Assembly: GCF_018326005.1 (NCBI RefSeq)
Contig: NZ_AP021903.1
Coordinates: 558,001-622,000, forward strand
Origin: Pseudomonas sp. Seg1
GTDB lineage: Bacteria > Pseudomonadota > Gammaproteobacteria > Pseudomonadales > Pseudomonadaceae
DNA length: 64,000 nt
Direction: 5' to 3'
The position numbers and the translations under genes were made by a program. Positions 17,502-26,814 of this stretch are shown one piece after another. Within the stretch, counting starts at the first letter, position 1. The number at the start of each line of letters is the position of its first letter. A model generated the notes under the pieces. The model made no database searches and was not told the origin of the DNA. It saw only the letters and a list, made by a program, of their open reading frames with translations.

Positions 17502-20441
17502 ATGACCCTGCCCGTGCTTGCTGAACTGCCCGCCATTCTCCTGCCGTTGGTCAGCCGATCCGAGCAGTCGTTCCGTACGGCCGTCGCCTCGCTTGAGGGC
17601 GATCACGGCTTCTCCACCTGGACGCCAGAGCGCTGGGCGCAATTCGCCCGCGTTACTGCGGCCAGCGAGTTTGTCATTGAACAGAGCGTTCGTGACCCTT
17701 TGATGTTGCTGTCGCTGGTGCAGTCCGGAGAGCTCGACCGACCGTTTGCACCGGGTGAACTCTGCGCGCAGATTGCCGCTGTGGTGAACGCCGCCGAGAG
17801 CGAAGATGAACTCGGTCGCGTGCTACGCCGTCAACGCACCCGGCACCAAGTGCGCATCATCTGGCGCGACCTGACCCGCCAGGCCGATCTGGTGCAGACC
17901 TGCCGCGACCTCTCGGACATGGCCGACGCGACCATCGATCAAGCCTATCAATGGCTGTACAGCCGCCATTGCCAGCAGTTCGGCACACCGACTGGCCGAC
18001 GCAGCGGTCTGCCGCAGCAAATGGTTGTTCTCGGCATGGGCAAGCTTGGCGCGGTCGAGTTGAACCTGTCTTCCGACATCGACCTGATCTTCGCCTACCC
18101 CGAGGGCGGCGAAACCGTCGGCGTGAAACGCGCGCTGGATAACCAGGAATTCTTCATCCGGCTCGGTCAACGCCTGATCAAGGCCCTCGATCCGATAACC
18201 GTCGACGGCTTTGTGTTTCGCGTCGACATGCGCCTGCGCCCGTACGGTTCGTCCGGCGCGCTGGTGCTGAGCTTCAATGCGCTGGAGCAGTATTACCAGG
18301 ATCAGGGTCGTGACTGGGAGCGCTACGCGATGATCAAGTCGCGGGTGGTGGCCGGCGATCAGCAGGCTGGCGCGCAATTGCAGGAGATGCTGCGCCCGTT
18401 TGTTTATCGGCGTTATCTGGACTTCTCGGCCATCGAAGCGCTGCGCACCATGAAGCAGCTGATCCAGCAGGAAGTCCGCCGTAAAGGCATGGCCGACAAC
18501 ATCAAACTCGGCTCGGGCGGTATCCGCGAAGTCGAGTTTATTGCCCAGGCTTTTCAGCTGATCCACGGCGGGCGCGACTTGAGCTTGCAGCAGCGTCCTC
18601 TATTAAAGGTATTGAGCACGCTGGAAGGGCAGGGTTATCTGCCGCCGGCAGTGATCAGCGAGTTACGCGAAGGCTACGAATTCCTGCGTTACACCGAACA
18701 CGCGATTCAGGCCATCGCCGACCGCCAGACCCAGATGCTCCCGGATGGCGCTCAGGATCAGGCGCGCATCGCCTTCATGCTCGGTTTCGCTGACTGGCAA
18801 GCTTTCCACGAAAAACTCATGTTCTGGCGCGGCCGCGTGGCCTGGCACTTTGCACAGGTGATCGCCGATCCCGATGAGGACGAAGGCACTGAAAGCGAAG
18901 TGGTGGTCGGCGGTGAATGGCTGCCGCTGTGGGAAGACGCGCAGGACGAAGAGGCCGCGTGCCGGCAGTTGGAGGAGGGCGGTTTTACCGATGCGCCCAA
19001 GGCGCTGAAAGCACTGGCCGGTTTGCGCAACAGTCCGCAGTTGCGGGCGATGCAGCGTTTGGGCCGTGAACGTCTCGATGCATTTATCCCGCGCCTGCTG
19101 GCGCAAGCGGTCGAGCATGACAATCCCGATCTGGTTCTTGAGCGAGTGCTGCCGTTGGTTGAGGCGGTCGCCCGCCGTTCGGCTTATTTAGTGTTGTTGA
19201 CGGAAAATCCCGGAGCGCTGCGTCGTTTGCTGACACTGTGCGCAGCGAGCCCGTGGATTGCTGAACAGATCACCCGTTTCCCGCTGCTGCTTGACGAACT
19301 GCTCAACGAGGGGCGTCTGTTCAAACCGCCGCTGGCGCCGGAACTCGCCGCCGAATTACGCGAGCGTCTGACGCGGATTCCCGAGGACGACCTCGAACAA
19401 CAGATGGAAGCCCTGCGCCATTTCAAACTGGCGCACCGCTTGCGCGTCGCCGCCTCGGAAATCGCCGGCAGCCTGCCGTTGATGAAAGTCAGCGATTACC
19501 TGACCTGGCTGGCTGAGGCGATTCTCGAACAGGTGCTGGCCCTGGCCTGGCGCCAGACCGTGGCCAAGTACGGCACGCCGCTGCGCACCGACGGCACTCT
19601 GTGCGATCCCGGTTTCATCATTGTCGGCTACGGCAAAGTCGGCGGGATCGAGTTGGGGCATGGTTCGGATCTGGATCTGGTGTTTATCCATGACGGTGAT
19701 CCACAGGCGGAAACCGACGGGCCGAAACCGATTGATGGCGCGCAGTTCTTCACCCGGCTGGGCCAGCGGATCATTCACTTGCTGACTGCACAGACCAACT
19801 CCGGCCAGCTCTATGAAGTGGATATGCGCCTGCGGCCGTCCGGTGCCTCCGGGCTGCTGGTCAGTTCCCTCGGCGCGTTTGCCCGCTATCAGGAAAATGA
19901 AGCCTGGACGTGGGAGCATCAGGCGCTGGTGCGGGCGCGGGTGCTGGTCGGTAGTCAGGATGTCGGTCAGGCCTTCGAGAAAGTCCGTGCTCAGGTATTG
20001 GGCAAGGCGCGGGACCTGGCCAAGCTGCAACAGGAAGTCAGCGAGATGCGCGCGAAGATGCGCGACAACCTCGGCAGTAAGAGCACGGCGGCCGGTACGG
20101 CGGCAAATGCCTTCGACGCCACGGCGCCGTTCGATCTCAAGCAGGACGCCGGAGGTATCGTCGATATTGAATTTATGGTGCAATACGCGGCCCTGGCGTG
20201 GTCGCAAAGCCACCCGCCATTGCTGCGCTGGACCGATAACATCCGCATTCTGGAAGAGCTGGAACACGAAGGGCTGATGCCTGCCGAAGATGCCAGTCTG
20301 TTGCGTGAGGCCTATAAAGCCTACCGCTCCGCCGCCCACCGGCAGGCCTTGCAGAAGGATGCCGGGGTGATTGCAGGCGACCAGTTTGCCGACGAACGCA
20401 GGCAGGTTTTACGGATCTGGAAAGAGTTGGGGCTAAGCTGA
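17502..20441 (+). CDS. glnE: Glutamine synthetase adenylyltransferase/deadenylylase GlnE
   Basis: 979 residues. GlnE adds AMP to and removes it from glutamine synthetase, setting its activity by nitrogen state through PII. Two nucleotidyltransferase domains are visible, each with its metal-binding pair of aspartates: the N-terminal deadenylylase half with GMGKLGAVELNLSSDIDLIF (residues about 180-200), and the C-terminal adenylylase half with GYGKVGGIELGHGSDLDLVF (about 710-730). Regulatory helical segments lie between and after them. The length matches E. coli GlnE (946) and P. aeruginosa GlnE (about 982). AAGGATAGACC precedes the ATG. Downstream is a REP array rather than ilvE. Confidence 0.96.
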   Translation: MTLPVLAELPAILLPLVSRSEQSFRTAVASLEGDHGFSTWTPERWAQFARVTAASEFVIEQSVRDPLMLLSLVQSGELDRPFAPGELCAQIAAVVNAAESEDELGRVLRRQRTRHQVRIIWRDLTRQADLVQTCRDLSDMADATIDQAYQWLYSRHCQQFGTPTGRRSGLPQQMVVLGMGKLGAVELNLSSDIDLIFAYPEGGETVGVKRALDNQEFFIRLGQRLIKALDPITVDGFVFRVDMRLRPYGSSGALVLSFNALEQYYQDQGRDWERYAMIKSRVVAGDQQAGAQLQEMLRPFVYRRYLDFSAIEALRTMKQLIQQEVRRKGMADNIKLGSGGIREVEFIAQAFQLIHGGRDLSLQQRPLLKVLSTLEGQGYLPPAVISELREGYEFLRYTEHAIQAIADRQTQMLPDGAQDQARIAFMLGFADWQAFHEKLMFWRGRVAWHFAQVIADPDEDEGTESEVVVGGEWLPLWEDAQDEEAACRQLEEGGFTDAPKALKALAGLRNSPQLRAMQRLGRERLDAFIPRLLAQAVEHDNPDLVLERVLPLVEAVARRSAYLVLLTENPGALRRLLTLCAASPWIAEQITRFPLLLDELLNEGRLFKPPLAPELAAELRERLTRIPEDDLEQQMEALRHFKLAHRLRVAASEIAGSLPLMKVSDYLTWLAEAILEQVLALAWRQTVAKYGTPLRTDGTLCDPGFIIVGYGKVGGIELGHGSDLDLVFIHDGDPQAETDGPKPIDGAQFFTRLGQRIIHLLTAQTNSGQLYEVDMRLRPSGASGLLVSSLGAFARYQENEAWTWEHQALVRARVLVGSQDVGQAFEKVRAQVLGKARDLAKLQQEVSEMRAKMRDNLGSKSTAAGTAANAFDATAPFDLKQDAGGIVDIEFMVQYAALAWSQSHPPLLRWTDNIRILEELEHEGLMPAEDASLLREAYKAYRSAAHRQALQKDAGVIAGDQFADERRQVLRIWKELGLS

Positions 20442-20470
20442 AACCGGATATTTGAAACACCTGATGGCCC

Positions 20471-21232
20471 ATGTGGGAGCGGGCTTGCCCGCGATGACGG
20501 AGTGTCAGCCACCATCACTATCGAATGTGATGGCCTCATCGCGGGCAAGCCCGCTCCCACAGTGATCTGCGTTGAAATGCAGAGGTGTGAAGGAATGCAA
20601 AACCCTGTGGGAGCGAGCCTGCTCGCGAAAACGGAGTGTCAGGCGACATTGATTTTGGATGTGCTGGCCTCATCGCGGGCAAGCCCGCTCCCACAGTGAT
20701 CTGCGTTGAAATGCAGATGTGTGAAGGAATGCAAAACCCTGTGGGAGCGAGCCTGCTCGCGAAAACGGAGCGTCAGGCGACATTGATGTTGGATGTGCTG
20801 GCCTCATCGCGGGCAAGCCCGCTCCCACAGTGATCTGCGTTGAAATGCAGATGTGTGAAGGAATGCAAAACCCTGTGGGAGCGAGCCTGCTCGCGAAAAC
20901 GGAGTGTCAGGCGACATTGATGTTGGATGTGCTGGCCTCATCGCGGGCAAGCCCGCTCCCACAGTGATCTGCGTTGAAATGCAGATGTGTGAAGGAATGC
21001 AAAACCCTGTGGGAGTGAGCCTGCTCGCGAAAACGGAGTGTCAGGCGACATTGATGTTGGATGTGCTGGCCTCATCGCGGGCAAGCCCGCTCCCACAGTG
21101 ATCTGCGGTGAAATGCAGATGTGTGAAGGAATGCAAAACCCTGTGGGAGCGGGCTTGCCCGCGATAGCGGAGTATCAGACGACAATAATGTTGAATGTGA
21201 AGACCCCATCGCGAGCAGTCTCGCTCCCACAG
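20471..21232. repeat. Tandem array of REP pairs with a 134-bp period
   Basis: Five successive units of exactly 134 bp start at 20533, 20667, 20801, 20935 and 21069, with a diverged sixth copy beginning at 21203 and a leading REP at about 20471. Each unit holds one REP in one orientation (CATCGCGGGCAAGCCCGCTC), a linker (GTGATCTGCGTTGAAATGCA), a second REP variant in the other orientation (GGGAGCGAGCCTGCTCGCGA) and a second linker. The units differ only at scattered bases. The array fills the 865-base gap between glnE and waaF. Its 65-residue open frames shift with the repeat and are not genes. Confidence 0.95.
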
Positions 21233-21263
21233 TAGATCTACAGTGTTTGTAGAATTCTCGAGG

Positions 21264-21296
21264 CGGGGAGGCGTAAATGCCTCCCCGGTTCGTTTT
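21264..21296 (+). terminator. Strong hairpin with T-run just upstream of waaF
   Basis: CGGGGAGGC (21264-21272), loop GTAAAT, GCCTCCCCG (21279-21287), then GTTCGTTTTT. It looks like an intrinsic terminator or attenuator only 11 bases before the waaF ATG. No gene lies immediately upstream to be terminated. Confidence 0.75.
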
Positions 21297-21306
21297 TGGA
21301 AACCAC

Positions 21307-22341
21307 ATGAATATTCTGATCGTTGGGCCCAGTTGGGTCGGTGACATGGTGATGGCGCAGACACTGTTTCAGTGTCTCAAGCAACGCCACCCGCAATGCG
21401 AAATCGACGTGCTGGCCCCCGAGTGGAGCCGGCCGATCCTTGAGCGCATGCCTGAAGTGCGCATGGCCTTGAGCTTTCCGCTCGGCCACGGCGCGCTGGA
21501 GCTGGCGACCCGTCGACGCATCGGCAAATCCCTGCGCGGCCAGTACGACCAGGCGATCCTGTTGCCGAATTCGCTGAAGTCAGCGCTGGTGCCGTTCTTC
21601 GCCGGCATCCCGAAACGCACGGGCTGGCGTGGCGAATTCCGCTACGGCTTGCTCAATGACGTGCGCACCCTCGACAAAGAACGCTATCCGTTGATGATCG
21701 AGCGGTTCATGGCCCTGGCTTACGAGCCGAACGCCGAGCTGCCGAAACCCTATCCGCGCCCGAGCCTGCAAATCGACCCGGTCACCCGCGAAGCGGCGCT
21801 GGCCAAGTTCGGCCTGACCCTCGACCGCCCGGTGTTGGCCCTGTGCCCCGGCGCCGAGTTCGGTGAGTCCAAGCGCTGGCCGTCCGAGCATTACGCCAAA
21901 GTCGCCGAAGCGCGGATCCGCGAAGGCTGGCAGGTGTGGCTGTTCGGTTCGAAGAACGATCACGCCGTGGGCGAAGACATCCGCGCGCGGCTGATTCCCG
22001 GCCTGCGTGAAGAGTCGGTCAACCTCAGCGGCGGCACCTCGTTGGCCGAAGCCATCGACCTGATGTCCTGCGCCGACTCCGTCGTCTCCAACGACTCCGG
22101 CCTGATGCACGTCGCTGCTGCCCTGAACCGCCCGCTGGTGGCGGTTTACGGCTCGACTTCACCGGGCTTCACGCCACCGTTGGCCGAACACGTCGAAGTC
22201 GTGCGCCTGGGCCTCGATTGCAGTCCGTGTTTCGACCGTACCTGCCGTTTCGGCCATTACAACTGCCTGCGCCAGCTGATGCCGGACGCGGTCAACGATG
22301 CCTTGCAGAAATTGCAGGGCTCCGTGGTCGAGGTTCATTAA
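21307..22341 (+). CDS. waaF: ADP-heptose:LPS heptosyltransferase II WaaF
   Basis: 344 residues, glycosyltransferase family 9. It adds the second L-glycero-D-manno-heptose to the inner core at the cytoplasmic face of the inner membrane. The N-terminus MNILIVGPSWVGDMVMAQ is the classic family start, with the invariant WVGDMVMAQ stretch. The sugar-nucleotide site is suggested by LCPGAEFGESKRWPSEHYA and the later VSNDSGLMHVAAAL. An ATG ten codons upstream would place the extra residues inside the hairpin, so ATG 21307 was chosen. It heads a tightly packed operon: waaC follows after one base. Confidence 0.96.
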   Translation: MNILIVGPSWVGDMVMAQTLFQCLKQRHPQCEIDVLAPEWSRPILERMPEVRMALSFPLGHGALELATRRRIGKSLRGQYDQAILLPNSLKSALVPFFAGIPKRTGWRGEFRYGLLNDVRTLDKERYPLMIERFMALAYEPNAELPKPYPRPSLQIDPVTREAALAKFGLTLDRPVLALCPGAEFGESKRWPSEHYAKVAEARIREGWQVWLFGSKNDHAVGEDIRARLIPGLREESVNLSGGTSLAEAIDLMSCADSVVSNDSGLMHVAAALNRPLVAVYGSTSPGFTPPLAEHVEVVRLGLDCSPCFDRTCRFGHYNCLRQLMPDAVNDALQKLQGSVVEVH

Positions 22342-22342
22342 G

Positions 22343-23404
22343 TTGCGGGTATTGCTGATCAAGACTTCATCGCTGGGCGACGTGATTCACGCGTTGCCGG
22401 CGCTGACCGACGCGGCCCGGGCAATCCCCGGGATCAAGTTCGACTGGGTGGTGGAAGAAGGCTTTGCCGAGATTCCGACCTGGCACCCGGCCGTTGGCAA
22501 AGTGATTCCGGTGGCGATCCGTCGCTGGCGCAAAAATATCTGGCAGACGATCAAGAGCGGCGAGTGGAAACGCTTCAAACAATCGGTTCGCGCGCAGAAA
22601 TATGATTTGGTGATCGACGCCCAGGGCCTGCTCAAAAGTGCCTGGTTGACCCGTTACGTCAAAGCGCCGGTAGCCGGCCTCGACAAAGGTTCGGCCCGCG
22701 AGCCGATGGCGGCGCGTTTCTACGACCGCAAACTGGCCGTGGCCCGTGGTCAGCACGCGGTCGAGCGCGTGCGGCAGTTGTTCGCCATTGCGCTGGGTTA
22801 CGACTTGCCCAAAGGCTTGGGCGACTACGGCCTTAACGTCGAGCGTCTGGTCGAACTGCCGCGCAAGAACGCCTTTGTGGTGTTCCTGCATGGCACGACG
22901 TGGGACACCAAGCACTGGCCGGAAAGCTACTGGCGCGAACTGACCGAGCGGGTCGGTTATCTCGGCGTCGGCGTGAAACTGCCATGGGGCAACCCACTGG
23001 AAAAGGCCCGTGCCGAGCGGATCGCCGCCGGTTTCAAGCACGCCGAAGTCTTGCCGAAACTGAATCTGGCCGGTGTCGGCAAAGTGCTCGCAGGGGCGCA
23101 AGCCTGTGTGGCGGTAGACACGGGTCTTGGCCATTTGGCCGCGGCGCTGGACGTGCCGACCATATCGCTGTTCGGCCCGACCAACCCGGGCCTTACCGGC
23201 GCCTACGGCAAATTGCAGATTCACCTGGCCAGCGATTTTCCGTGCGCGCCGTGCCTGCAAAAGAAATGTACCTATCAACCGACCGCGCAGGATGCCCGTC
23301 AGTTTGACCTGAAACGCGAGCAGCCTCTGTGCTTCACGCGTCTGAATCCCGAGCGTGTCGCCAGCCGACTGAGCACGTTGTTAATGGCTGAGGAGCTGCG
23401 CTGA
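22343..23404 (+). CDS. waaC: ADP-heptose:LPS heptosyltransferase I WaaC
   Basis: 353 residues, glycosyltransferase family 9. It transfers the first heptose to Kdo. The start is TTG at 22343: the family N-terminus (M)RVLLIKTSSLGDVIHALPA begins exactly there, one base after the waaF stop, with CGAGG about ten bases upstream inside waaF. Later landmarks are FLHGTTWDTKHWPESYW and VDTGLGHLAAALDVPTISLF, the ADP-heptose binding region. The TGA overlaps the ATG of waaG by one base, so translation is coupled. Confidence 0.95.
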   Translation: MRVLLIKTSSLGDVIHALPALTDAARAIPGIKFDWVVEEGFAEIPTWHPAVGKVIPVAIRRWRKNIWQTIKSGEWKRFKQSVRAQKYDLVIDAQGLLKSAWLTRYVKAPVAGLDKGSAREPMAARFYDRKLAVARGQHAVERVRQLFAIALGYDLPKGLGDYGLNVERLVELPRKNAFVVFLHGTTWDTKHWPESYWRELTERVGYLGVGVKLPWGNPLEKARAERIAAGFKHAEVLPKLNLAGVGKVLAGAQACVAVDTGLGHLAAALDVPTISLFGPTNPGLTGAYGKLQIHLASDFPCAPCLQKKCTYQPTAQDARQFDLKREQPLCFTRLNPERVASRLSTLLMAEELR

Positions 23405-24525
23405 TGCAATTGGCATTCGTCCTGTACAAATATTTCCCGTTCGGTGGCTTGCAGCGCGACTTCATGCGCATCGCCCTCGAATGCCAGAAGCGCGGCCACC
23501 AGATCCGCGTCTACACGCTGATCTGGGAAGGCGACGTGCCGCCCGGTTTCGAAGTGCTGGTGGCGCCGGTCAAGGCGTTTTTCAACCATCGTCGTAACGA
23601 GAAACTCACTGCGTGGATGGAAGCGGACCTGGCCAAGCGTCCGGTGGACCGGCTGATCGGTTTCAACAAGATGCCCGGGCTGGATGTCTATTACGCCGCC
23701 GACGGCTGCTTCGAAGACAAGGCGCAAAACCTGCGCCATTCGCTGTACCGTCGCTGGGGCCGCTATCGCCACTTCGCCGAATACGAACGCGCGGTGTTCG
23801 CCAAAGACGCGAAAACCGAAGTGCTGATGATTTCCGAAGTGCAGCAGCCGCTGTTCATCAAGCATTACGACACGCCGCTGGAGCGCTTCCACCTGCTGCC
23901 GCCGGGCATTGCCCAGGATCGTCGCCGCCCAGCGGATGCCGATGAAATTCGCGCCGGATTTCGCGCCGAATTCAACCTCAAGGACGATGACCTATTGCTG
24001 GTACAGATCGGCTCCGGGTTCAAGACCAAAGGCGTCGATCGCAGCCTGAAAGCGCTGGCCGCATTGCCGGCGGAACTGAAGAAACGCACCCGGCTGTTTG
24101 TAATCGGCCAGGATGACCCCAAATTGTTCCAGATGCAGAGCGCGACTTTGGGGTTGGGCGACAACGTGACGTTCCTCAAGGGCCGCAGTGATATTCCGCG
24201 GTTCCTGCTCGGCGCCGACCTGTTGATCCACCCGGCCTACAACGAAAATACCGGTACAGTGCTGCTCGAAGCGCTGGTCGCCGGGCTTCCGGTGCTGGTC
24301 AGCGCCGTCTGCGGCTACGCCCATTACATTGCCGAGGCGGATGCCGGGCGAGTACTGGACGAGCCGTTCGACCAGGCGCAACTGACGCAATACCTGACCG
24401 ATATGTTGAACGACGACGCTGCACGCGCGGCCTGGAGCCGCAACGGTCTGGCCTTCGCCGAGACGGCCGACCTTTACAGCATGCCGCAGCACGCGGCCGA
24501 TGTGATTCTGGCGGAGCGCGCTTAA
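23404..24525 (+). CDS. waaG: LPS core glycosyltransferase WaaG (GT4)
   Basis: 373 residues, GT-B fold, family 4. In P. aeruginosa WaaG adds the first outer-core sugar (galactosamine) to heptose II, whereas in E. coli it adds glucose. The start MQLAFVLYKYFPFGGLQRDFMR is typical. The C-terminal nucleotide-sugar region includes LIHPAYNENTGTVLLEALVAGLPVLVS with the EX7E glutamates. The overlaps with its neighbours are one base on each side (TGATG with waaC, TAATG with waaP). Confidence 0.95.
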   Translation: MQLAFVLYKYFPFGGLQRDFMRIALECQKRGHQIRVYTLIWEGDVPPGFEVLVAPVKAFFNHRRNEKLTAWMEADLAKRPVDRLIGFNKMPGLDVYYAADGCFEDKAQNLRHSLYRRWGRYRHFAEYERAVFAKDAKTEVLMISEVQQPLFIKHYDTPLERFHLLPPGIAQDRRRPADADEIRAGFRAEFNLKDDDLLLVQIGSGFKTKGVDRSLKALAALPAELKKRTRLFVIGQDDPKLFQMQSATLGLGDNVTFLKGRSDIPRFLLGADLLIHPAYNENTGTVLLEALVAGLPVLVSAVCGYAHYIAEADAGRVLDEPFDQAQLTQYLTDMLNDDAARAAWSRNGLAFAETADLYSMPQHAADVILAERA

Positions 24526-25331
24526 TGAAGTTGATGCTGGCTGAACCGTTCAAGAGCCTTTGGGCCGGACGGGACCCGTTCGCCGAAGTCGAAGGCTTGC
24601 AGGGCGAGGTTTACCGCGAGCTGGAAGCCCGCCGGACGCTGCGCACGGAAGTCGATGGCAACGGTTTCTTCGTGAAGATTCACCGTGGCATTGGCTGGGG
24701 CGAGATCTTCAAGAACCTGCTGACCGCCAAGCTGCCGGTGCTGGGCGCGGGTCAGGAATGGAAAGCGATCCAGCGGTTGCAGGAAGTCGGCGTGCCGACC
24801 ATGACCGCCGTGGCGTATGGCGAAAAGGGCAGCAACCCGGCCGATCAGCATTCGTTCATCGTTACCGAAGAGCTGGCGCCGACCATCAGCCTCGAAGACT
24901 TCAGCATCGACTGGGTCAAGCAGCCGCCAGAGCCAAGACTCAAACGTGCGCTGATCGCCGAAGTGGCGCGCATGACCGGCATGATGCACCGCGCCGGGGT
25001 CAACCACCGCGACTGCTACATCTGCCACTTTTTGCTGCACACCGACAAGCCGATCACCCCGCAAGACTTCAAGCTCTCGGTGATCGACCTGCACCGTGCC
25101 CAGACCCGCGCAAAGATCACTCAGCGCTGGCGCAACAAGGATCTGGCCGCCCTGTACTTTTCCGCTTTGGACATCGGCCTGACCCGCCGCGACAAATTGC
25201 GTTTCCTCAAAGGCTATTTCCAGCAACCGCTGCGCCAGATTCTGGCGGAAGAAGCACCGCTGCTGAACTGGCTGGAAGGCAAGGCCAACAAGCTCTACGC
25301 GCGCAAGCAGCGTTACGGGGATGCGCTCTGA
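24525..25331 (+). CDS. waaP: LPS core heptose I kinase WaaP (RfaP)
   Basis: 268 residues. It phosphorylates heptose I of the inner core, which is essential in P. aeruginosa and gives outer-membrane stability and resistance to cationic agents. Kinase landmarks: ATP-binding lysine 51 in FFVKIHRG, catalytic HRD (161-163) in NHRDCYICHFLL, and the metal-binding aspartate in VIDLHRAQTR. Asp163 corresponds to the catalytic residue reported for P. aeruginosa WaaP. The length equals the PAO1 protein. It is followed, with one-base or four-base overlaps, by three more kinase-like genes. Confidence 0.96.
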   Translation: MKLMLAEPFKSLWAGRDPFAEVEGLQGEVYRELEARRTLRTEVDGNGFFVKIHRGIGWGEIFKNLLTAKLPVLGAGQEWKAIQRLQEVGVPTMTAVAYGEKGSNPADQHSFIVTEELAPTISLEDFSIDWVKQPPEPRLKRALIAEVARMTGMMHRAGVNHRDCYICHFLLHTDKPITPQDFKLSVIDLHRAQTRAKITQRWRNKDLAALYFSALDIGLTRRDKLRFLKGYFQQPLRQILAEEAPLLNWLEGKANKLYARKQRYGDAL

Positions 25332-26065
25332 TGGCGGGTTGGACTCTTGAGCCGCAGTACAGCGATCTTGCCGAAGACTTCGGCAGCCTTCAGGCCGTAT
25401 TCGCCCTGCAAGGCGAGCGGCTGACCCGCGATCCGTTGTCCGAAGTCATTCGCGTGCAACGCAACGGCGTCAACTATTACGTCAAGCGCTACGTCGGTGC
25501 CGGCAAGGGCTTGCGCCGATACCTCGGCAAGCCGCGAGTGAAGATGGAATGGCAAAACCTCAAACGCTTCGCCAAATGGGGCATTCCCACCGCTGAAGTG
25601 GTGGCCTGGGGCCTGGAGCGACGCGGCGCGGCGTACGACCGTGGGGCGATGATTACCCGTGAACTGCCGCATACCGAAGACCTTGCGGCCTTCGCCGAGC
25701 GCAAGGATCCGAGGCTCAAGGATCGCGCCTGGGTCGATGGCATCAGCCGGCAGTTGGCGGGTTATACCCGAACGATGCATGATCACCGTTTTACCCATAA
25801 CGATTTGAAATGGCGCAATCTGCTGATCGACGATCAGGCGCGCGTATTTCTCATCGATTGCCCCAACGGCGAGTTCTGGCGCGGCTTCTGGCTCAAGTAT
25901 CGGATCACCAAGGATCTGGCCTGTCTCGACAAGCTCGCCAAATATCACCTGTCCAATACCCAGCGCCTGCGTTTCTATAAGCAATACCGCCAGTGCGATC
26001 GGCTGAATACGGCCGACAAGAAACGGATTCGGCACGTGGTGAGATTTTTCGAGGGACGTGAATGA
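25331..26065 (+). CDS. wapP: Second LPS core kinase-like protein (WapP-type)
   Basis: 244 residues, lipopolysaccharide kinase (Kdo/WaaP) family. Lysine in NYYVKRYVGAGKG, catalytic loop HNDLKWRNLLI with the Asp and Asn intact, and LIDCPNGEFW as the DFG equivalent. The position directly after waaP matches PA5008 (WapP) of PAO1, proposed to phosphorylate heptose II. The start ATG overlaps the waaP TGA by one base; a longer open frame upstream is an artefact of overlapping waaP in another frame. The next gene starts four bases before its stop. Confidence 0.85.
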   Translation: MAGWTLEPQYSDLAEDFGSLQAVFALQGERLTRDPLSEVIRVQRNGVNYYVKRYVGAGKGLRRYLGKPRVKMEWQNLKRFAKWGIPTAEVVAWGLERRGAAYDRGAMITRELPHTEDLAAFAERKDPRLKDRAWVDGISRQLAGYTRTMHDHRFTHNDLKWRNLLIDDQARVFLIDCPNGEFWRGFWLKYRITKDLACLDKLAKYHLSNTQRLRFYKQYRQCDRLNTADKKRIRHVVRFFEGRE

Positions 26066-26814
26066 CTGATTTTCTGGCCGAAGAGGACCGTGCACTGCTT
26101 GAGCGTCACGGTCTGGGCACTTTTGACGCGCTGTGGGCCAAACAGCTTGAGGCGGTGGACGAACCCAATACCGCCCGTGGCGGCTGGAGCAGCGTCTTTC
26201 GTCTGGATCTGGAGGGCCAGGGTTTCTACCTCAAGCGCCAGAGCAATTACCTGACCCGCACCTTGCACGCGCCGTTTGGCGAGCCAAGCTTTGCCCGTGA
26301 ATTTCGCAATATCAGCCGCTATCGCAAGCTCGGCATTCCCGCGCTGCAAGCGGCGTTTTTTGGTCAGCGCAAAGTCGATGGCGAAGTCCGGGCAATTCTG
26401 CTGACGCGCGCCCTCGACGGCTGGAGCGATCTGGAGTCGCTGTTGGCGCGCTGGACTCAGCTCGCTACTGCACAGCAATCGGCGATTCTCAAGGCCTGCG
26501 GGCTGCTGGCGCGGCATCTGCACGGCGTGCGTCAGGTGCACGGTTGTTTCTATCCAAAACACATTTTTCTGCAAGCCAGTGGCAACGGGTACCAGGCGCA
26601 ATTGATCGACCTGGAAAAAACCCGGCCACTGCTATTCGGCATGCGTGACCGGATCAAGGATCTGGAGCCGCTGCAACGACGTGCCCCGGAGTGGAGCGAG
26701 GCGCAGTTGCGCGAATTGCTGGCGGCGTATCTCGACCAGCCGACCGACAGCTCGCTGCTCGACAGTTGGCTCGCCCGGCTGACCGCGCGCCGTAGTCACA
26801 AGGAGACCCGCTGA
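26062..26814 (+). CDS. InaA/WaaP-family kinase-like protein with altered catalytic loop
   Basis: 250 residues of the InaA-like branch of LPS kinases, in the place of PA5007 of PAO1. Lysine is in FYLKRQSNYL and the C-terminal metal aspartate in LIDLEKTRPL. The catalytic loop reads VHGCFYPKHIFL: the aspartate of HRD is a cysteine and the asparagine is a histidine, as in other InaA-type proteins. It may therefore phosphorylate by an altered mechanism, or be non-catalytic. It overlaps its neighbours by four bases (ATGA) and one base, so it belongs to the waa operon. Confidence 0.82.
   Translation: MTDFLAEEDRALLERHGLGTFDALWAKQLEAVDEPNTARGGWSSVFRLDLEGQGFYLKRQSNYLTRTLHAPFGEPSFAREFRNISRYRKLGIPALQAAFFGQRKVDGEVRAILLTRALDGWSDLESLLARWTQLATAQQSAILKACGLLARHLHGVRQVHGCFYPKHIFLQASGNGYQAQLIDLEKTRPLLFGMRDRIKDLEPLQRRAPEWSEAQLRELLAAYLDQPTDSSLLDSWLARLTARRSHKETR

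Noticed and set aside
20471..21232. Possible CRISPR array
   Set aside because: Units are long near-identical tandem copies without unique spacers, and no cas gene is near.
20502..21235. Repeated 65-residue open frames in the glnE-waaF gap
   Set aside because: They shift with the 134-bp repeat and are produced by REP sequence, not selection.
24560..25330. N-terminal extension of the WapP-type gene through waaP
   Set aside because: The extra residues are waaP read in another frame; the ATG at 25331 matches the family start.
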